Positions 59,201 through 62,024 are shown, numbered from the stretch's first letter. The stretch is DNA of 64,000 bases from Epiperipatus broadwayi (GCA_028023455.1 JAQFVV010006342.1:2501001-2565000), one strand, 5' to 3'. Program-made: numbers and translations. The notes: a model not told the origin generated them from the letters alone.

Positions 59201-61751
59201 ATGTTTACTTGAAAAAAGTTAATTACTATTCAACTCTGTTATTTTTATAGTCTATCATGTGTGAGCCTTATCATATTGAAGCTCTGGACATTTAAACCTA
59301 TCATTGAATTATAGATTATGTTTGTTAAATTGTTAATAATATTGTTTTGTTCATTATTAGATTTATCTGGTATTTTCTTTGTTGTTGTCTGCACTGCCAA
59401 TTGTTATTTGCCAAGAATCTTTACTCTCTGCAATCTAGAGAAGATTTTAGATGTATGGGTGATAGTTCAGCTGTGTTAGGCACTTATACTTGATATCATC
59501 ATCAGTAAACTATAAATGTTCTAGGCTAGAAGCAAAATGATGGATATTAAGTAATGCATGAATGATAATCATAGTAGATATAAGTTTTTACAGAATGTTT
59601 CACTACAGAATTCTGTTCTCTCACTTATTTTATTTAACATATTCATCAGTAATATTACAAACCCAGATTGCAGAACATTTACATATGCTGATAATATAGC
59701 TTAAATTTCTTAAAAGAGATTCTTTCCTGAAATAGAAAAATCTCTCAATAAGGATATGAAAAGATTGTAAATCTTTTTCAAAGATTAAGATCATATTCCT
59801 AATTCAAATCATCTAACAATAGGGGATGATTTCATAATCTGAATATAGTCTGTTGCAATAATAGAAGTAACACAATTCTACTCCATGCTATTTAAAGATA
59901 ATTTTGAATTGCAGACTAATTTATGTTCCTCACTTATCTAAGTTTAGTTAATTTCTAAAAAACTTCATTGAAAAGCTACTTGGGTTGTGATACAAGTTCT
60001 TTATGAAAAATTTCCTTAGCACTAGCACACTGTGTTAGTAAATTCTGAATGCATGTTTAAATAAAGTATCTCTATATTAATCTATTGAATATTCAATTAA
60101 ATATTATCATGATAAATATTATTGATCCATTTAAGTCTACTCCTTTGCAGTGACTTTTATTTTTTCACATATTCCTCTACTAAATATTAGAAGAGTTGCC
60201 TCACAGAAAATATATAAAAAAAGCTATTATGTAGATCAGACTTGTCAATAATTCAATATAGTTTCACCATCTAAAATTCATCTCAAATCAAGATCTTTCT
60301 GGATATCTATAATCAAAGAATTATGGCATAAAAATAGAATTTTTATGAGATTCCAAATTCCGATCCAATAATAAAATTAACTGGATTTGATCTTCCTAAA
60401 GACAACTGGAATATCATCAACAGATTCAGGACAAACCAGTTATTGTGCTCAGCTGCTTCATAAATAAAATTTATCAATCATTGATCTTTGTAATGTAAAC
60501 AAACATAAACTATGAATCATATATTTAATGAGTGTCAGATTTATGGCAACAGTAGCAGTACTGATGAACGTAATAAAAGCAATAGTGAATCTAGTTCCTA
60601 ATTGGAATCTCTATAGATTCCTTTATGATATTCTGTCAATAGTTAAGCTATTAAAAAAACATATATATGTTAAATAATAATTAAATTAAAACCAAATTAG
60701 TTTATCTAATTACAATTGAAATATTGGTTTATACTAAAATCAGATTTATTTTAACAGCTCTGTTAGTTATAAATACTCTAACAGATAGAAAGATTAAAAC
60801 AGGCAAAACTCACTATATAACAACAGTTATACACAAGCATAAGAGGAGGTGGTCATGTGATGTTTATAGAAAGATTAGTTTATCTAATAAAAATTGGAAT
60901 ATTAGTTTTATACTAAAAATAAGATTTATTTTAATATCTCTGTGAATCATAAATACTCCAATAGATAGAAAAGAATACTGATGATAGCTTCGATCATTTA
61001 CATGCTACATTTGAGTTTATGAAGAATTCTTCAGGAAATATACTATTTTAAAGTTCAAAATGCTCACCTCCCATAAAACCTGTCATATGATAAGATAATT
61101 CCATTTTTACAGGAGGCCTGCGTAACTCCTAAGATAGGTGTTGTCATTACTGCTGTGGAGGATACCAACCCTGCATTAGCATTATCTACCATCATATAAT
61201 ATCCCTCCTCAGTTCCCAAAGTAGTATCAACTTTTGGGCCACCATATTTCTGAGAACCCACTTTAGCTTGAAGTCTTTCAAATCTGTATTGTCCATTACT
61301 GATATCCTTCCAGCCGCACTCATTTGCTTCAAAATCACATGCACCTAATAATAAAAGAAATATCATTAGATAATATATAAAAGCTTATTCTTAATATTAA
61401 ATAAAGCAATTAAAATATTTTACCACAGTTAGCTTCATCTGATTGATCTGGGCAGTCATATATAAAGTCACATAATTTATCTAGTGAAACACATTGAGAA
61501 GAAGAAGAGCATTGAAAACTTCCGGAGCAGGGTGGTGCTGGTGTAGTAAATGGAGAAATAGTTGGAAGAATACCTAAATGAAAAAATTAACATAATTTAA
61601 ACTGATAATGTTATTCGTTAGATTTATATTAATATTTATATTTCAAGAGTAATTCTTTACCTTTAGAAGAACGACATCCAGGAGTAAATGAAATGTCATC
61701 AAGGGCAATATCACCAAGATTTCCATCTCCAACAACACCTTCAAAAATTAC
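2101..61751 (-). CDS. MAM/LDLa multidomain protein gene, 15 exons, partial at both ends
   Basis: Fifteen exons on the minus strand (listed separately) join in consistent phase into 2,386 nt, about 795 codons, with no start or stop codon in the window. Domain order in residues of this fragment: end of a MAM domain (1-28), LDL-receptor class A module (about 43-80), complete MAM domains at about 82-244, 254-409, 413-565 and 572-730, then the start of another from about 748. The four expected cysteines are present in each complete MAM domain, together with the F-W-Y-H-M type strand and the closing D-D-I motif. MAM and LDLa modules are extracellular adhesion or ligand-binding modules, so the product is probably secreted or the ectodomain of a membrane protein. 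The closest known architecture is MALRD1-type proteins; orthology is not claimed. No signal peptide or membrane segment lies in this part. Splice phase agreement at all 14 junctions makes the model strong, though unseen alternative exons are possible. Confidence 0.9.
2325..2460 (-). CDS. Exon 14: C-terminal strand of MAM domain E plus linker
   Basis: 136 nt, phase 0 to phase 1, C|GTAAGT donor. Encodes L-V-A-E-G-T-V-G ... S-D-I-A-L-D-D and the closing Cys, then a Pro/Thr-rich linker (T-I-P-P-P-P-T-T-P) of the kind that often separates extracellular modules and carries O-glycans. Confidence 0.9.
2539..2657 (-). CDS. Exon 13: central part of MAM domain E, second piece
   Basis: 119 nt, phase 1 to phase 0. 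Encodes [11 protein letters not shown] then [12 protein letters not shown], matching the MAM strand pair L-x-V / G-x-Q-G-x-x-W, and ends L-P-W-K at an AAG|GTACTT donor. Followed by a 78-bp intron. Confidence 0.9.
3142..3411. mobile_element. Inverted-repeat element, family A copy 2 (short form)
   Basis: 270 bp between GCAAAACTCTCC and the inverted AGTTTTGC. The left part is collinear with copies 3 and 4 (blocks around 3195-3320), but most of the centre seen in copy 1 is missing and the right arm is mutated. Lies in the long intron between exons 12 and 13. Confidence 0.72.
3412..9519. other. Intron 12 sequence without recognised genes
   Basis: AT-rich intronic DNA on the left part of the giant intron between exons 12 and 13. 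A GC-richer stretch at about 6470-6900 has no convincing reading frame. A short minus-strand open stretch at 5022-5222 is discussed as a finding. Otherwise nothing recognised. Confidence 0.5.
9520..10295 (+). pseudogene. Penelope-like reverse transcriptase fragment
   Basis: An open stretch of 228 codons from 9609 preceded by a readable but stop-interrupted segment. Visible RT motifs: [13 protein letters not shown] (motif A), G-W-P-T-G-L-P-V (motif B region) and Y-K-R-Y-V-D-D-V-F (motif C catalytic YVDD). These follow the Penelope rather than the LINE pattern. The N-terminal fingers are not present as an open frame, so it is not functional. Confidence 0.82.
10321..10834 (+). pseudogene. Penelope-like linker and GIY-YIG endonuclease remnant
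   Basis: Two overlapping open stretches (10321-10542 and 10518-10835) in different frames together read [10 protein letters not shown], then Y-I-G-V-S and K-R-L-R-E-H-E, the core of a GIY-YIG nuclease, followed by a basic segment with N-R-N-K-M-H-L-I-N. The frame change near 10520-10540 breaks the protein. It continues directly from the RT across a stop at 10293-10295. Confidence 0.75.
11447..11569 (-). CDS. Exon 12: central part of MAM domain E, first piece
   Basis: 123 nt, phase 1 to phase 1, after a TTTCAG acceptor and before a T|GTAAGT donor. Encodes G-F-Y-I-Y-V-E-A and [12 protein letters not shown] with the third MAM cysteine. Introns of about 8.9 and 8.8 kb flank it. The middle exon of this MAM module is split here, unlike in domains C and D. 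Confidence 0.9.
11964..12272. mobile_element. Inverted-repeat element, family A copy 3
   Basis: 309 bp with inverted ends GGCAAACTCTCCATA and TATGGAGAGTTTG. The left and right halves are largely inverted copies of each other (blocks containing CTAGTTTCTAGCTTGTG and its complement), so this copy is close to a long foldback. It sits about 400 bp from the low edge of the next exon upstream, exon 12 ending at 11569. Confidence 0.7.
12273..13369. other. Intronic AT-rich sequence, nothing recognised
   Basis: Between family A copy 3 and the Ty3-like remains. No coding or repeat structure that I can support. Confidence 0.4.
13379..13714 (-). pseudogene. Ty3-like integrase zinc-binding remnant
   Basis: 111 codons including [16 protein letters not shown] and [15 protein letters not shown], the H-H-C-C (H2C2) region before the integrase core: H-x-E-Y-P-G and C-x-x-C are visible. 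It stops at P-R-K-I-I-R-H-G-S and the D-D-E core does not follow. Confidence 0.7.
13793..14092 (-). pseudogene. Ty3-like RNase H remnant
   Basis: About 99 codons. [12 protein letters not shown] and [12 protein letters not shown] are the RT connection segment; F-L-K-L-K-A-L and T-K-D-T-S-V-Y-G-I follow the start of the RNase H domain, where an Asp of the expected D-A-S is replaced by T-K-D-T-S. The upstream thumb (K-F-L-G-H-I-I-S) is readable in another frame at about 14145-14205. Confidence 0.78.
14145..15400 (-). pseudogene. Ty3-like reverse transcriptase remnant
   Basis: Only scattered pieces are legible: an RT entry segment resembling [13 protein letters not shown] near 15085-15135 and a thumb piece I-K-F-L-G-H-I-I-S near 14145-14205. 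The stretch 14210-14510 does not read as RT and could be an insertion. Frameshifts and stops are frequent. Confidence 0.55.
15503..15940 (-). pseudogene. Ty3-like gag end (second zinc knuckle) and protease-like region
   Basis: Starts with a CCHC knuckle [14 protein letters not shown] (spacing C-x2-C-x4-H-x4-C), then a basic linker and a segment with [13 protein letters not shown] in the position of the protease, where the D-S/T-G active-site motif is not preserved. The first 40 bp of the knuckle region are tandemly duplicated (15861-15940). Confidence 0.68.
15861..15940. repeat. 40-bp tandem duplication in gag zinc knuckle
   Basis: Two units at 15861-15900 and 15901-15940, both starting CCCACCTTTCCACAATTGTT, differing at about three or four positions. 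40 is not a multiple of three, so the duplication also shifts the frame of the gag remnant. It lies next to the left edge of the LINE insertion. Confidence 0.88.
16551..17140 (+). pseudogene. LINE reverse transcriptase remnant
   Basis: Motifs in order: [17 protein letters not shown] (RT block 1), Q-G-G-F-R-S-D-R (block 2), [14 protein letters not shown] (motif A, where the non-LTR form is F-x-D-x-x-K-A-Y-D), [13 protein letters not shown] (motif B) and, one frame over, F-V-D-D-V-F (motif C). Frame breaks occur near 16670, 16700 and after 17042. Confidence 0.82.
17976..18158 (+). pseudogene. LINE ORF2 C-terminal Cys/His segment
   Basis: 60 codons ending [18 protein letters not shown]. The E-x-x-x-H-x-L-x-x-C arrangement is the usual closing motif of many non-LTR ORF2 proteins. 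It follows the RT on the same strand after a degenerate gap. Confidence 0.55.
18463..19053 (-). pseudogene. Ty3-like gag, capsid part and first zinc knuckle
   Basis: Starts at an ATG near 19053 ([12 protein letters not shown]) with in-frame stops and reads through [15 protein letters not shown], which parallels the gag of the LTR element at 27216-28100. It ends in a damaged CCHC knuckle: [11 protein letters not shown]-stop-D-C, where the second Cys is Tyr and a stop lies before the last Cys. The continuation (second knuckle) is found on the other side of the LINE. Confidence 0.7.
19061..20498. other. Intronic sequence with diverged duplicated segment
   Basis: Two related segments, about 19441-19558 and 19920-20042, share GGCATACAAAAAA, CTTCAGTG and the spacing between them. 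They look like an old duplication or two copies of one repeat. The rest of the stretch is AT-rich and shows nothing else. Confidence 0.45.
20499..20730 (-). CDS. Exon 11: end of MAM domain D fused to start of MAM domain E
   Basis: 232 nt, phase 0 to phase 1. The first half encodes V-V-L-E-G-V-V ... D-I-A-V-D-D-I and a Cys closing domain D; after a four-residue linker the second half opens domain E with [10 protein letters not shown] and ends D-H-T-T-Q-S-T-S. The usual phase-1 intron between MAM modules is absent here, so the two domains are separated by almost no linker. Confidence 0.93.
20731..24563. other. Intron 10, no recognised gene or element
   Basis: AT-rich intron between exons 10 and 11 with homopolymer runs, a (TA)n tract at about 23211-23227 and a GC-richer patch at about 22800-23200 that has no convincing frame. 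Nothing else supported. Confidence 0.5.
24564..24817 (-). CDS. Exon 10: central part of MAM domain D
   Basis: 254 nt, phase 1 to phase 0. Encodes G-Y-F-I-Y-V, then [12 protein letters not shown] (third cysteine), L-N-V-Y-F-M and [12 protein letters not shown]. Ends V-P-Y-R at a CGG|GTAAAA donor. Parallel to exon 7 in size and phases. Confidence 0.94.
24892..25029 (-). CDS. Exon 9: N-terminal part of MAM domain D
   Basis: 138 nt, phase 1 to phase 1. Contains [11 protein letters not shown] with two cysteines, I-S-W-I-R and [10 protein letters not shown]. Same position, phase and size class as exon 6. The downstream intron is 74 bp. Confidence 0.92.
25030..26399. other. Intron sequence with a dispersed-repeat fragment
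   Basis: AT-rich. TATACACAGTATGTCCC at 25563 recurs at 33957 followed by a similar A-rich segment, so both belong to an unclassified repeat. An (ATA)n run precedes the LTR element near 26355. No gene recognised. Confidence 0.45.
26679..26746 (+). promoter_or_regulatory. Two CArG-type boxes in the LTR U3
   Basis: CCATATATGG occurs at 26679-26688 and 26737-26746, 58 bp apart start to start. It fits the CC(A/T)6GG consensus of serum response factor sites. The boxes lie 95 and 37 bp upstream of the TATA box. In the 3' LTR the first box has lost a C (TCATATATGG) while the second is intact at 29367-29376. Function is inferred only from the motif. Confidence 0.5.
26783..26790 (+). promoter_or_regulatory. 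TATA box of the LTR promoter
   Basis: TATATAAA inside the near-palindrome GGGGTATATAAACCCCC, present in both LTRs (26783 and 29412). Position about 380 bp into a 631-bp LTR is normal for a U3 promoter. Confidence 0.7.
27039..27064 (+). promoter_or_regulatory. Primer-binding-like site
   Basis: Begins TGGCACAGTTG three bases after the LTR and continues into GAGGATTAGAATC. TGG at the start and a GGATTxGAAxC segment 16-17 bases in are what the complement of a tRNA acceptor and T-arm looks like. The tRNA was not identified. A second TATTGGCACAGT occurs at 27071. Confidence 0.5.
27216..28100 (+). pseudogene. Ty3-like gag with CCHC knuckle, one frameshift
   Basis: ATG at 27216 ([12 protein letters not shown]), frame lost near 27365-27400, then continuing in another frame through L-K-E-N-F-N-P-Q-P and [16 protein letters not shown] to a zinc knuckle [14 protein letters not shown] (C-x2-C-x4-H-x4-C) near 27830-27870. 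Gag forms the particle and packages RNA. The capsid part is collinear with the gag of the Ty3-like element at 18463-19053, so the two belong to related lineages. Confidence 0.85.
27911..28092 (+). repeat. 102-bp in-frame tandem duplication after the gag knuckle
   Basis: Units start at 27911 and 28013 with AAAGATGGCACCACCATACA. The period of 102 bp is 34 codons, so the peptide [15 protein letters not shown] is repeated without changing frame. The copies are almost identical over 80 bp, implying a recent duplication compared with the LTR divergence or conversion between the units. Confidence 0.9.
28101..28375 (+). pseudogene. Fused ends of pol left by an internal deletion
   Basis: In the gag frame the segment [15 protein letters not shown] and [12 protein letters not shown] resembles the stretch just before the RT domain in Ty3-type pol. 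Shortly after, in another frame, [13 protein letters not shown] resembles the C-terminal tail after integrase. RT, RNase H and integrase are absent between them. The element therefore cannot copy itself without a partner. Confidence 0.65.
28376..28390 (+). promoter_or_regulatory. Polypurine tract
   Basis: GGAGTGGGGGAGGAG immediately precedes the TG of the 3' LTR. This is the expected primer for plus-strand DNA synthesis and confirms the element's orientation. Confidence 0.85.
28724..29362 (-). mobile_element. Solo LTR of a different retroelement
   Basis: 639 bp flanked by the 5-bp repeat AACAC (28719-28723 and 29363-29367); the uninterrupted 5' LTR has one AACAC at this position. On the minus strand it starts TGTTATAG and ends CACAACA, with a TATAAATA box at 29167-29174 and AATAAA near its end, so I orient it on the minus strand. 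It is GC-richer than its surroundings and has no internal coding region, as expected after LTR-LTR recombination. Confidence 0.92.
29167..29174 (-). promoter_or_regulatory. TATA box of the solo LTR
   Basis: TATAAATA on the minus strand within GGGTATAAATAGTC, about 190 bp from the minus-strand start. If still active it would transcribe in the same direction as the host gene. Confidence 0.55.
29728..29818 (-). CDS. Exon 8: C-terminal strand of MAM domain C
   Basis: 91 nt, phase 0 to phase 1, with a near-consensus A|GTAAGT donor. Encodes I-V-I-E-A-V-V-G-E ... G-Y-I-A-V-D-D-I and the closing Cys. It lies only about 60 bp from the right TSD of the LTR element at 26405-29664, so that element inserted close to the donor side of this exon without touching it. 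Confidence 0.92.
31000..31344. mobile_element. Inverted-repeat element, family A copy 4 (one end missing)
   Basis: Begins GGCAAAACTCTCCATACAG and follows copy 1 in reverse complement to the block ending TTTTGGTATCTTTG. The second inverted end present in copy 1 is absent, so it is truncated. Lies in the intron between exons 7 and 8. Confidence 0.68.
32330..32715 (+). pseudogene. Second, heavily decayed Penelope-like remnant
   Basis: Corresponds to the 3' half of the element at 10390-10835. Shared peptides with stops between: [19 protein letters not shown], and at the end [10 protein letters not shown], against [10 protein letters not shown] in the better copy. Same orientation as the first copy. 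Confidence 0.7.
33223..33473 (-). CDS. Exon 7: central part of MAM domain C
   Basis: 251 nt, phase 1 to phase 0. Encodes G-F-Y-A-F-M-D-A, then [11 protein letters not shown] (third cysteine), L-N-I-H-I-R and [12 protein letters not shown], ending N-L-Y-Y-Q at a CAG|GTAAAA donor. This is the standard undivided middle exon of a MAM module in this gene. Confidence 0.94.
33539..33673 (-). CDS. Exon 6: N-terminal part of MAM domain C
   Basis: 135 nt, phase 1 to phase 1. Contains [10 protein letters not shown] with the first two MAM cysteines, followed by D-D-F-D-W-L-R and [10 protein letters not shown]. The downstream intron is only 65 bp, the shortest in the gene. Confidence 0.92.
33674..38165. 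other. Intron 5, no recognised gene
   Basis: AT-rich, with the repeat fragment starting at 33957, a GC-richer patch near 35930-36130 and a family A scrap at 36810. Nothing coding that I can support. Confidence 0.45.
36810..36830. repeat. Family A end scrap
   Basis: About 21 bp (GCAAAACTCTCCATACAGTA) identical to the family A terminus, with nothing recognisable beyond it. Either a very short remnant or a terminus left behind by imperfect excision. Confidence 0.5.
38166..38274 (-). CDS. Exon 5: C-terminal strand of MAM domain B
   Basis: 109 nt, phase 0 to phase 1, after a TTTTTTCAG acceptor. Encodes I-E-M-E-V ... [14 protein letters not shown], the closing part of a MAM domain, then a short linker. 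The G-x-x-F-A-V-D-D-I motif matches the end exons of the other MAM domains in this gene. Confidence 0.9.
39250..40560 (+). mobile_element. Non-LTR retrotransposon fragment
   Basis: Decayed RT-bearing LINE in the intron between exons 4 and 5, antisense to the gene. Coding pieces are at 39262-39618 and 39653-40306 in different frames, then a C-terminal piece at about 40300-40530 with another frame change. The codon content is clearly less AT-rich than the surrounding intron. No ends or TSD were assigned. Confidence 0.72.
39262..40306 (+). pseudogene. LINE reverse transcriptase remnant
   Basis: Readable motifs: [17 protein letters not shown] (RT block 1), an F-D-L-S-S-V-F-D-S motif A across the frame break near 39615-39650, S-I-P-Q-S-S-P-L-S (damaged motif B, normally P-Q-G-S-P-L-S), [11 protein letters not shown] (motif C) and F-L-G-F-S-I-A-K-S. 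Different clade from the LINE at 16-18 kb, judging by the motif wording; clade not assigned. Confidence 0.78.
40561..42332. other. Intronic sequence, nothing recognised
   Basis: AT-rich part of the intron between exons 4 and 5 after the LINE. The remainder up to exon 4 (42574-43439) is also without recognised features apart from T-rich tracts. Confidence 0.4.
42333..42447. repeat. 31-bp perfect inverted repeat (hairpin)
   Basis: Arms 42333-42363 and 42417-42447 are exact reverse complements (ATTGCTTATAACACTTCTTT start) with a 53-nt spacer. Long for chance even in AT-rich DNA. It could be a foldback remnant or a hairpin RNA precursor. Confidence 0.85.
42549..42573. repeat. (AAT)n microsatellite
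   Basis: About six to seven perfect trinucleotide units. Confidence 0.8.
43440..43566 (-). CDS. Exon 4: central part of MAM domain B
   Basis: 127 nt, phase 2 to phase 0. The acceptor GCTAG|C is chosen over the earlier GCAG|C because only it restores the frame (AG from exon 3 plus C gives Ser). The peptide S-I-T-V-R-L-V-N-G ... [13 protein letters not shown] corresponds to the MAM strand that usually reads L-x-V ... G-x-Q-G-x-x-W. It ends G-Y-K before a GTTAAA donor. Confidence 0.85.
44893..45063. repeat. Imperfect inverted repeat
   Basis: ACATTCCTTC...GGGCTTTCAAA near 44894-44918 pairs with TTTGAAAGC...GAAGGAATGT at 45039-45063. A spacer of about 120 nt contains three GAATTC-bearing segments. 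Possibly a small decayed inverted-repeat element. Confidence 0.5.
45669..45792. repeat. 15-bp perfect inverted repeat
   Basis: CTTTCGACTCGATGA at 45669-45683 and its exact complement TCATCGAGTCGAAAG at 45778-45792, with 94 nt between. GC content of the arms is above the local background. Confidence 0.7.
46180..46480 (-). other. GC-richer stretch with short minus-strand reading frame, unknown
   Basis: A patch with several CpG-containing codons. On the minus strand the frame ending near 46170 reads [10 protein letters not shown] and an acidic tail F-D-D-D-D-L-V-V-I before a stop; upstream of about 46300 it has stops. A decayed transposase end is possible but I cannot name a family. Confidence 0.25.
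46907..47154 (+). repeat. 248-bp SINE-like repeat, copy R1
   Basis: Nearly identical to R2 at 47714-47961. Inside it, TTGGCGCATAGCAC (A-box-like) and GGGTTTGAATTCG (B-box-like) are spaced about 50 nt apart, followed by a second B-box-like GAGTTCGAATCCG, then a tail ending in a T run. This suggests a tRNA-derived, pol III-type repeat. The promoter boxes are imperfect and no TSD was found. Confidence 0.7.
47714..47961 (+). repeat. 248-bp SINE-like repeat, copy R2
   Basis: Matches R1 with about two differences (GACATG/GATATG and TTTTCG/TTATCG), so the two copies separated or were homogenised recently. The start-to-start distance is 807 bp. Ends in a T run. Confidence 0.85.
48432..48872 (+). CDS. 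Unknown small open reading frame, coiled-coil, gag-like composition
   Basis: 146 codons from 48432, or 136 from the internal ATG at 48462 (M-D-Q-Q-T-D-A-H-Y), which I prefer because it starts a hydrophilic domain. Acidic N-terminus (D-S-E-E-E-V-V), then a Met-rich amphipathic helix ([13 protein letters not shown]) likely to form a coiled coil, a Gln-rich middle and an acidic end. No catalytic motif. Base composition is much less AT-rich than its surroundings. It lies between R2 and R3. It could be the N-terminal part of a retroelement gag or a transposon accessory ORF; a host gene is less likely. Not recognised. Confidence 0.45.
   Translation: MILCSKIAKKMDQQTDAHYDSEEEVVLNIPKRPTGTHNEEYNFEAFIKEMRHENEMMRNMFQQFMNMTSQRLNRLEENMGLQQQHTRTKVWPDEDTQLKWQQKQDDTQPKSLIDNEVEKDMYAWDTLVEHQIQEGEDNGSDGVVCL
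49039..49073 (+). repeat. Tail of the SINE-like repeat, copy R3
   Basis: 35 bp (TTTGATATGCGGGGTGGTGG and onward to CGACCGGTACA) identical to the 3' module of R2, including the R2-specific bases. The 5' part is missing. Confidence 0.8.
49074..50036. other. AT-rich intronic sequence, nothing recognised
   Basis: Contains long A and T runs near 49630-49690. No supported feature. Confidence 0.4.
50083..50222. repeat. Degenerate tandem repeat, about 2.5 units of 53-59 bp
   Basis: Units begin at 50083, 50142 and 50195 and share GAGCAGTCCGAGCAGACAGA-like cores followed by CCGTAGA and a run of A. The first unit has an expanded A run. The frame stays open across the units on both strands, but no protein family is apparent. 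Confidence 0.7.
50380..50650 (+). other. Open, GC-richer unknown segment
   Basis: Two overlapping frames stay open: one reading [12 protein letters not shown] to a stop near 50560, the other reading [14 protein letters not shown] to a stop near 50652. Composition is atypical for the intron. Could be a piece of an unrecognised mobile element. No function inferred. Confidence 0.3.
50839..52329. other. Intronic sequence, nothing recognised
   Basis: AT-rich with TA-rich runs near 51340 and 51905. Confidence 0.4.
52339..53324 (+). mobile_element. Probable 3' end of an LTR element
   Basis: A short coding-like stretch (52339-52551, with C-S-V-C-K and C-A-F-Q residues but no named domain) is followed by a purine run GGAGGAAG at 52540-52547 and then TGTAATGG at 52556, which could start an LTR. 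The putative LTR contains AATAAA near 52667, a minisatellite and a possible end ACACAACA at 53317-53324. No partner LTR or TSD was found, so this is tentative. Confidence 0.35.
52867..53112. repeat. 29-bp minisatellite
   Basis: Unit GAGAGCATTCGTTGCAGACC plus AATTCGTTG. Three near-perfect 29-bp units start at 52867, 52896 and 52925, then a 28-bp variant and about four increasingly divergent or recombined units to about 53112. The gradient of decay from left to right suggests expansion from the left end. Confidence 0.9.
53325..54189. other. Intronic sequence, nothing recognised
   Basis: Includes a GC-richer part at about 53430-53720 without a convincing frame. Confidence 0.4.
54190..57260 (+). 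mobile_element. Jockey-like LINE, decayed, interrupted by a 1-kb element
   Basis: Pieces on the plus strand in order: an N-terminal region with weak similarity (54200-54700), [15 protein letters not shown] near 55270-55325 (the stretch before the RT), L-K-E-S-Y-type RT entry near 55835, then after the inserted element [21 protein letters not shown] (motif A region), and [12 protein letters not shown] and [10 protein letters not shown] (motif B; normally P-Q-G-S). Stops are common. A second fragment with almost the same [11 protein letters not shown] peptide is at 59546. Confidence 0.7.
55942..56941. mobile_element. 1,000-bp element with perfect 48-bp terminal inverted repeats
   Basis: Ends 55942-55989 and 56894-56941 are exact inverted copies, starting GGTAATACAGCATCGATTGA. 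It is flanked by the 6-bp repeat AAAGAG (55936-55941 and 56942-56947). Removing the element and one AAAGAG joins the LINE frame S-H-I-E-K-E to L-Q-N-K-L-K-T-G, which proves the insertion. There is no credible transposase; the interior has a subterminal hairpin (GTTTACAAGGCC at 56012 with GGCCTGTAAAC at 56040) and A-rich tracts. Non-autonomous DNA transposon; IS3EU and Dada superfamilies are known for about 6-bp TSDs, but I cannot assign it. Confidence 0.93.
57261..59545. other. Intronic sequence between the two Jockey-like fragments
   Basis: AT-rich with homopolymer runs; a C run at about 58788-58797. No supported gene or element. Confidence 0.4.
59546..60560 (+). pseudogene. Second Jockey-like LINE fragment
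   Basis: Begins mid-RT with [11 protein letters not shown], then [19 protein letters not shown] (motif C with the second Asp changed to Asn) and ends near 60530 with N-H-I-F-N-E-C-Q, the usual C-terminal H-x-x-x-E-C motif. Frame broken repeatedly. It continues past where the first copy ends, so the two are different truncations of related elements. Confidence 0.7.
60795..60870. repeat. Diverged family A-like end
   Basis: Starts AAAACAGGCAAAACTC like copy 1, diverges, then carries GTGGTCATGTGATGTTTA, which resembles the subterminal GTGATCACGTGATGTTTA of copy 1 near 250-267. Probably a related but distinct element end. Confidence 0.4.
61068..61344 (-). CDS. Exon 3: N-terminal part of MAM domain B
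   Basis: 277 nt, phase 1 to phase 2. Opens with [10 protein letters not shown] (first two MAM cysteines), continues through a substrand with [12 protein letters not shown] and ends in A-S-C-K...L-S-Y-D-R-F-Y-G (third cysteine). Unlike the other MAM domains here, there is no intron after the T-T-G/T-E-E segment, so two module exons are fused. The donor is GGAG|GTGAGC. The following intron is about 17.5 kb, the longest in the window. Confidence 0.92.
61424..61573 (-). CDS. Exon 2: LDL-receptor class A module
   Basis: 150 nt, phase 1 to phase 1. A Thr/Pro-rich linker (about 14 residues) leads into one LDLa module: six cysteines in the spacing C-x4-F-x-C ... C-V-S ... L-C-D ... D-C-x-D-x-S-D-E-x-x-C. 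The acidic D-C-P-D-Q-S-D-E cluster is the calcium cage of the family. The flanking introns are only 87 and 79 bp. This is the only LDLa module in the window. Confidence 0.93.
61661..61751 (-). CDS. Exon 1 of fragment: C-terminal strand of a MAM domain
   Basis: 91 nt, entered in phase 0 after a TTATTAG acceptor and left in phase 1 at a GTAAAG donor. It encodes [10 protein letters not shown]...[10 protein letters not shown] and the closing Cys of a MAM domain whose earlier part lies upstream of the window or in exons not seen. No further exon was recognised between here and the right edge of the window, so the next intron upstream is at least 2.2 kb. Confidence 0.88.
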
Positions 61752-61956
61752 CTAATAAGTAAATAATTATTATGAACAGAAATTGTACCATTTCTTTCCA
61801 AATAATAGTTAAATCCATAGTGTAAAATCATTGAGAAATAGTTAAGCAAGATTTGAAATCACTTTATTTTTTAAAAAACATAAAATATTTGCCAATTAGA
61901 TTGAAAACTATTTATATTTTTAAAAATATTAAAAAAAGTGATTTAAAATAGAACAA

Positions 61957-62024
61957 GCAAATTATATTAATAAAACCCAGGTTGACTTAAGCAAATTATA
62001 TTAATAAAACCCAGGTTGACTTAA
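61957..62024. repeat. 34-bp perfect tandem duplication
   Basis: Two exact units, GCAAATTATATTAATAAAAC onward to TTGACTTAA, at 61957-61990 and 61991-62024. Confidence 0.95.
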
